64,000 bases of DNA from Phycisphaerales bacterium (GTDB taxonomy: Bacteria > Planctomycetota > Phycisphaerae > Phycisphaerales > UBA1924): contig JAJDDD010000009.1 in the NCBI GenBank assembly GCA_029260495.1, positions 728,911 through 792,910 of the forward strand, in the 5' to 3' direction. A model generated the notes under the pieces. It worked only from the letters and a program-made list of their open reading frames with translations, was not told the DNA's origin and did no database searches. Made by a program: the position numbers and the translations under genes. Shown here one piece after another: positions 60,168 to 64,000 of the stretch (position 1 is the first letter of the stretch; each line of letters begins with the position of its first letter).

Positions 60168-61639
60168 CTTTTCGAGAGATCAAGCCCTTCGACGAGCACG
60201 TCGAAGGGCTTTCTCATTGTGGGTACAAGAGTTGCGCCGTCTAAGCGGCAGTTCAAACAGACGATTTCGAGCAATCGTCGCTTGGTGGCGTAATCCGCTC
60301 CAACCCACTTGTCTTGCAGGGTTTGCGAGAGTTCAAACGCTTTGCTCGCCAAATCCGCTGTTTCGTCATGCGAGCGGTCCACCACATCCAGTTGCAGCTT
60401 GATCGATGCGAGGCGTTCGCGGAGTTCTGTGTGCTTGCGGGCGAACGTGTTCTGATCGACTTCCTCGGCAAGGCGGAGGTTGAGGAGGCGGTCCTGCTGC
60501 TCGACGAGCAACGAGGACTGACGCTGCAGTTCTGAGCGCTGCGCTCGGGCCTCGGCCTGATCGTCGCGAGTCTGGGACGCCAAGACAACCCGGAACCACT
60601 CACGGACCGATTCGTCCTTCACGCGCATCGAGTCAAAGATCGCCATGAGCTGGTGATCGAGTTCCTTCTCGGGCAACCGCACACGCGGATGGCCCTCGGC
60701 GGTGTAGCGGCTGCACCGGTAGTAGACGTAGCGGCGCTCGCCGGACTTGGTCTTCTTGGTGATCTGTTCGCCTGTGACGATCTTGCCGCAGTGTCCGCAG
60801 GTCATGAACCCGCCGGCGAAGGTCATCTCGTGGGCGTGGTAGACCGTCCCTCCGAGTAGGGCCTGGACACGGTCCCAGGTTGCTCGGTCTACCAGCGGCT
60901 CCTGCTTGCCGGGATACCAGTTGCCCTTGAAAGGGACCTCGCCCAGGTACGAGCGGTCTAGAAGGATGTGATGCAACTTGCTCCGCGTGAATCGCGGCGC
61001 TTCGGGCCGGTACACGACGTTCTCGGCATGAAGACGATCGCGGAGCGCGTCGATGGTCAGAGGCTCATAGGCATAGAGCTTGAAGATCCGCTTGACCGTT
61101 GCGGCGGCAGCCTTGTCGGTCGTCGTCACGCATCGGCCGTCCTTGCGGACGTTCGTGTAGCCGTAGGGTGCTTTGCCGACGAACCAACCCTCCTGGACAC
61201 GACGGGCAAGGCCCTCTTTGACATCGAGCGACTGCTGCTCGGTGTAGAAGCTCGCCATGTTGGCGAGCGTCCGTCGCATCATGCGGCCGGCTGGATTCGA
61301 GTCTGTCGGCTGGGAGACAGAGATGAAGGGAAGCCCGTACTCACTCTCCAGGCGTTCGAGTTCGACGTAGTCGAACAGGTTGCGTGCCGCACGGTCAACC
61401 TTGTAGAACAGCAACCCGTCGAGTTCTGTGGCGTGCTTCTTGGCGTACGCGATCAGCTCGCGGAACGCTTTGCGTTCATCGGTCTTGCTCGCTGTTTCGG
61501 CGATGCTGAAAAACTTCACGATCTCGCCGCCGGTCGTCTCGGCGTAACGCTTGAGCGCGTCCTCCTGGACTGCCAGCGAGAAACCTTCCCGCTCCTGCTC
61601 CCGGCTGCTGACCCGGGCCAACGCAACGTACCGTTTCAT
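60149..61639 (-). CDS. Large serine recombinase (integrase)
   Basis: A 496-residue site-specific recombinase. N-terminal resolvase domain with Ala-Arg-Val-Ser11-Ser, where Ser11 is the probable nucleophile, and Asp-Arg-Ala-Ala-Arg-Asn near residue 85. A recombinase domain with Gly-Lys-Ala-Pro-Tyr-Gly-Tyr follows, then a zinc ribbon beginning Cys-Gly-His-Cys-Gly and closing Tyr-Arg-Cys-Ser-Arg. The C-terminal 150 residues are coiled-coil, rich in Arg/Glu/Leu/Gln. The last codons (Ser-Arg-Gly-Glu-Arg-Ile) and stop are tRNA-Pro sequence. Such enzymes integrate phages and conjugative elements. The ATG at 61639 is three bases from the partner gene's stop. Confidence 0.95.
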   Translation of the reverse strand: MKRYVALARVSSREQEREGFSLAVQEDALKRYAETTGGEIVKFFSIAETASKTDERKAFRELIAYAKKHATELDGLLFYKVDRAARNLFDYVELERLESEYGLPFISVSQPTDSNPAGRMMRRTLANMASFYTEQQSLDVKEGLARRVQEGWFVGKAPYGYTNVRKDGRCVTTTDKAAAATVKRIFKLYAYEPLTIDALRDRLHAENVVYRPEAPRFTRSKLHHILLDRSYLGEVPFKGNWYPGKQEPLVDRATWDRVQALLGGTVYHAHEMTFAGGFMTCGHCGKIVTGEQITKKTKSGERRYVYYRCSRYTAEGHPRVRLPEKELDHQLMAIFDSMRVKDESVREWFRVVLASQTRDDQAEARAQRSELQRQSSLLVEQQDRLLNLRLAEEVDQNTFARKHTELRERLASIKLQLDVVDRSHDETADLASKAFELSQTLQDKWVGADYATKRRLLEIVCLNCRLDGATLVPTMRKPFDVLVEGLDLSKSRGERI

Positions 61640-61642
61640 GGT

Positions 61643-61861
61643 TCACCTCCGTGTCAGCGTGTCGAGCAGGCCGCTCGCATTGCGGAGGATTGTAATCGCG
61701 TCTTCGAGCGTGAGCGGCGTGTCGTAGTACGGTTGCCAGACTTTCTGCGTCAACTCCACGAGTTCAGGCGTGATCCAGGCGGGCGTGCCCGATGGCAGCG
61801 CCACGGGCGGTGCGGTTTCGCACCGGTGCCCGTCTCTGGATTGAACGCCTTCTTCTCGCAC
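61643..61861 (-). CDS. Small recombinase-associated protein
   Basis: A 72-residue protein encoded just upstream of, and almost touching, the recombinase gene. It contains Thr-Pro-Glu-Leu-Val-Glu-Leu-Thr, then Trp-Gln-Pro-Tyr-Tyr, and a Leu-Thr-x-Glu-Asp-Ala-Ile-x-Ile-Leu helix. I recall similar short proteins beside recombinases of integrated elements, but cannot name a family. Tight spacing suggests co-expression; a role as directionality factor or accessory protein is a guess. Confidence 0.65.
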   Translation of the reverse strand: MREEGVQSRDGHRCETAPPVALPSGTPAWITPELVELTQKVWQPYYDTPLTLEDAITILRNASGLLDTLTRR

Positions 61862-61886
61862 AACATCGGTCTCCGTTGTCGGTGAG

Positions 61887-62594
61887 TCACGACGCCTGGG
61901 GCTGAGGTACTCGCACTCTCAGGCGCTGGTACGCGGCGGTGATCTGTGTGAAGTGACGCTCGGCGAGCTTCACCACATCCGGTTCGACGCCGACAAGGCG
62001 ATCGGGGTGGTACTTGCGGCACGCCGCGCGGTACGCAGACTGCAACTGATCCCACGAGAATCCGCGTGTCAGACCAAGCAGAGTGAGATCCTCATCGAGC
62101 GTCGTGTCGCGCGGGGTTGGGTCCCCGGCGGGTGCCTCGGCGACACCGTTGAGAAAGTCGACCATGCCGTCGATCTCCCTCTCCGCATGCTCGTTGAAGA
62201 ACGCCCCTACCGACTCTGCGAATCTCGTCGACGGCCAACCGCCAAAGCAGAGCCCGATCGTGGTCTTGCCCCTCTCCATCCCGAATACGACTGTGAGCAC
62301 GATCGGCACTTCATGCCAACGAACATCCCGATCGAATGGCAATCGCGTGACGCCGCGATCGCCGCGCTGATAGAACGCACTCTTACGCTCTCTGGTAACA
62401 ACAGCGAAGCCGCGTTTGGACAAGTACGCCTCGATCTGCGCGCGGACCTCCGAGAGCGGTTGCGGAACCGTGATCGAGTTGATCCACTGGGGACGGAGTG
62501 AGGGCGGTTCCTTTGACTTGCGTGAGTTGTCCTGAACGTGTTTGCACAGCGCTCTGAATGCTGCTCCAGCGAGTATGGTTGCTGCCTGATGCAT
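61887..62594 (-). CDS. J-domain (DnaJ-like) protein of the mobile element
   Basis: A 235-residue protein with a C-terminal J domain (about residues 165-230) including the His196-Pro-Asp motif, preceded by Trp-Asp-Gln-Leu-Gln-Ser-Ala-Tyr-Arg. The N-terminal part has a hydrophobic start (about 5-18) and a roughly 100-residue region with no recognised family. No Gly/Phe-rich or zinc domain is present, so it is not a general DnaJ. J domains stimulate Hsp70 ATPase; here it probably recruits host DnaK to an element-encoded task. It lies between the recombinase module and the transfer-like genes. Confidence 0.82.
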   Translation of the reverse strand: MHQAATILAGAAFRALCKHVQDNSRKSKEPPSLRPQWINSITVPQPLSEVRAQIEAYLSKRGFAVVTRERKSAFYQRGDRGVTRLPFDRDVRWHEVPIVLTVVFGMERGKTTIGLCFGGWPSTRFAESVGAFFNEHAEREIDGMVDFLNGVAEAPAGDPTPRDTTLDEDLTLLGLTRGFSWDQLQSAYRAACRKYHPDRLVGVEPDVVKLAERHFTQITAAYQRLRVRVPQPQAS

Positions 62595-62627
62595 GGTGGG
62601 CTCCTTTATCAGTCGAATGCAGGCGGA

Positions 62628-62930
62628 TCACTCGCGGTCTATCTCGGGTTCGGGCGAGATGTCGGGTTCGGGCGCTTCGCGCTCTTGCGCCTGCTCCAAG
62701 TGCGTTTGGAGCTGAGACGGCTCAGCATTGTCCTTGGTGGGAGTAGTCGATTGGTCAGCTCGCAGGCCATCGGCAACCTGTCCAGGGGTCCGAGTTCCGA
62801 TCATGCCGTATTCGGAATGCTGGGCAGCGGTACCCCCTCCATAGAACGCGGCTCCCAATTCGTGAAGCCCCTGTCTGAAGTAGGCCCCAAGGACTTCCTT
62901 GCTGCGGCTGAGGTTCTCTCGCGGGTTCAT
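62628..62930 (-). CDS. Short hydrophilic protein of unknown function
   Basis: A 100-residue protein without recognised domains. The N-terminal half has Gly/Ala/Tyr, and the C-terminal 40 residues are rich in Glu, Gln, Pro and Thr, probably disordered. A binding-site-like GGGAATC lies near the ATG. It lies 33 bases before the J-domain gene in the same direction and 48 bases after the membrane protein gene, so it probably shares their transcript. Real coding status is moderately sure. Confidence 0.5.
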   Translation of the reverse strand: MNPRENLSRSKEVLGAYFRQGLHELGAAFYGGGTAAQHSEYGMIGTRTPGQVADGLRADQSTTPTKDNAEPSQLQTHLEQAQEREAPEPDISPEPEIDRE

Positions 62931-62978
62931 GGGAATCTCCTAGTGTGGTGAATGGGTCAGATGACCTGCTTTGGTGGA

Positions 62979-63566
62979 TTAGCGATCTTGAAGATCGCGG
63001 AATCGAGCGGCTTGATCTTGCTGTTCGAGCCAGGCGTCGTGCATTGACAGAGCGCGGTTCCGTTCCACGCTCTCGATCACGCCTGCAACGACCCCGAGCG
63101 AGATGCCCGAAACAATGAGATAGCTGCCAAGCGGGGCGCTGAGCGGGAGCAGACACAGTCCGACGAGCATGACGAGCGCCGGCTCTGTGTTTGCTTTGAG
63201 CTTGTGCTCATGCGTGTTCTTGAAGACACGCGCGAGGCGAGGCCAGCCGTTGTATCTCGTGTGAACGAGATTGCCCTTGGCGACCATGATGGCGCTCTCG
63301 ATCCGGGCGCGGAGTTGCATCGCGATGAGGAGGAGCCAGAAGATGAAGATGGGTCTGTGGTCTTCCTCCGGCCAGAAGAGCATCCACATCGGGACGGCGA
63401 GGAAACCCAGGAATGCGGGTATTCCGAAGTAGCGCCTGCCGAAACGGGTTCGGAGAAAGACTTCAACCGGCGCGGCCATGACCTGGGCAGCAAGCACGAG
63501 AATCGACGCGGCCTGCTGGGCGTCCTGGATCGGCGTCCAGCCCTTGGGATCGGGTTGGTCAGGCAC
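62979..63566 (-). CDS. Membrane protein of the mobile element
   Basis: A 195-residue protein with hydrophobic segments at about residues 20-38, 50-65, 70-85 and 128-165. The basic cytoplasmic stretches between include Arg-Thr-Arg-Phe-Gly-Arg-Arg and Lys-Asn-Thr-His-Glu-His-Lys. No family recognised. Its start overlaps the coupling-protein gene's end by eight bases, so it is coupled to transfer functions and may anchor or assist the coupling protein. Confidence 0.7.
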   Translation of the reverse strand: MPDQPDPKGWTPIQDAQQAASILVLAAQVMAAPVEVFLRTRFGRRYFGIPAFLGFLAVPMWMLFWPEEDHRPIFIFWLLLIAMQLRARIESAIMVAKGNLVHTRYNGWPRLARVFKNTHEHKLKANTEPALVMLVGLCLLPLSAPLGSYLIVSGISLGVVAGVIESVERNRALSMHDAWLEQQDQAARFRDLQDR

Positions 63567-64000
63567 GGCGCGGCTCCTGTGGGATGCGGGCCTTGAGCCA
63601 GGTCCGGCCGTTCGGGAAACATCTGCCGCCCTGATACACGACCGCCTCGGTCACGCGGTGTGGAAGGCCGCCCTTGGCGAGGCTGTTCAAGTCAGAAGCC
63701 TGAAGCTCGTAGTCCCAGGTTTCGCTGAATCCTGACGATGCGCCCTGGTCGGTCCCGAAGATCGGCGCGAGCCAGTTCTCATCGCGGCTCTGGTTCCCGT
63801 TCATCATCACCTGTCTGGAACGCCCGATAAGCTGCTGCATGTACTCGACCGTGCGAATATCGGTCTGCTGGTGGCAGATACGACTTTGGAGGTTGGTGAG
63901 CAGTGAGTGGACTTTCGGCTCGGACTGCGGGCCGAGCGCATCAATCAGGCCCGAGACCGACTGTGTCGCATACACCACGGCGGTCCGCGTGCTCCGCGAG
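63559..64000 (-). CDS. TraG/VirD4-like coupling protein, C-terminal part only
   Basis: The frame is open to the right edge, so only the last roughly 147 residues are visible. The segment Ala-Val-Val-Tyr-Ala-Thr-Gln-Ser near the visible start, followed by about 45 residues ending Ile-Gly-Arg-Ser, matches the late ATPase-core region of type IV coupling proteins. There the strand Leu-Ala-Thr-Gln precedes helices with Leu-x-x-Asn-Leu-x-x-Arg-Ile. Coupling proteins feed relaxase-bound DNA into a conjugation pore. Walker motifs lie outside the window, so the call is tentative. Confidence 0.65.
   Translation of the reverse strand, partial: SRSTRTAVVYATQSVSGLIDALGPQSEPKVHSLLTNLQSRICHQQTDIRTVEYMQQLIGRSRQVMMNGNQSRDENWLAPIFGTDQGASSGFSETWDYELQASDLNSLAKGGLPHRVTEAVVYQGGRCFPNGRTWLKARIPQEPRRA

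Larger units (their letters stand above)
60149..64000 (-). mobile_element. End of an integrative, probably conjugative, element inserted at tRNA-Pro
   Basis: From the 3' half of tRNA-Pro to the right edge, all genes are on the minus strand: serine recombinase, 72-residue partner protein, J-domain protein, short unknown protein, membrane protein and the end of a coupling protein. tRNA adjacency, recombinase position and a TraG/VirD4-like gene together indicate a self-mobile element. Its other end is outside the window, so its size and att repeats are unknown. Confidence 0.75.

Noticed and set aside
1..64000. CRISPR arrays, insertion sequences with terminal repeats, rRNA genes
   Set aside because: None seen: no regularly spaced direct repeats, no transposase other than the serine recombinase, no rRNA-like sequence.

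Overview
The window looks like chromosomal DNA of a Gram-negative planctomycete, most likely class Phycisphaerae. This rests on several lines of evidence: GC-rich coding sequence; four otherwise unrelated exported proteins ending in paired, dockerin-like Asp/Asn-Gly-Asp-Gly repeats with Leu-Leu-Gly-x-Trp-Gly motifs; a prepilin-like protein with an N-terminal methylation motif; a DUF5117-type zinc metalloprotease; and a full set of lipopolysaccharide genes (waaA, lpxK, hldE, a heptosyltransferase). The taxonomic call is an inference from protein style, not from a marker gene.

Layout. 1-2.5 kb: ribD (cut by the left edge) and a divergent RNase HII-like gene. 2.3-5.1 kb: a pseudopilin, tRNA-Leu and three tandem paralogous small membrane proteins. 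5.2-15.6 kb: queA, an exported sugar dehydrogenase-like protein, a polyferredoxin-TPR fusion, and an RND pump with its adaptor. 16-26.3 kb: tRNA-Cys, a thioredoxin-like protein, a HAF-repeat protein, then an envelope block (waaA, tRNA-Val, heptosyltransferase, maf, lpxK, hldE) running into an ASCH protein and nadC. 26.4-31 kb: a GAF methionine-sulfoxide-reductase-like gene, a LOG-family gene, a secreted protein and fumC. 31-41.6 kb: an alginate-export-like porin, a chemoreceptor with a c-type haem motif, and a five-gene macA / ATPase / permease / permease / tolC export operon. 41.6-45.1 kb (minus strand): TPR-sulfotransferase, ribH, nusB, ftsY. 45.2-53.1 kb: pqiA-pqiB, UDP-xylose synthase, UDP-glucose dehydrogenase, a membrane glycosyltransferase-like protein, two divergent methyltransferases and a UbiA-family prenyltransferase, which together look like a surface-glycan locus. 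53.4-59.9 kb: a large metalloprotease, lpd and a matrixin-like protease.

At 60.09-60.17 kb lies tRNA-Pro(CGG). A large serine recombinase gene runs backwards into its 3' half, so that its last codons and stop are tRNA sequence. From there to the right edge all genes are on the minus strand: a small recombinase-partner protein, a J-domain protein, a short unknown protein, a membrane protein and the C-terminus of a TraG/VirD4-like coupling protein. I read this as one end of an integrative, probably conjugative, element that continues beyond the window.

Most of the remainder is ordinary housekeeping and envelope biology. The strongest candidates for something new are the tRNA-Pro element with its J-domain cargo, the tandem triplet of small membrane proteins at 4.3-5.1 kb, the haem-type chemoreceptor, and several long hairpins in untranslated leaders.
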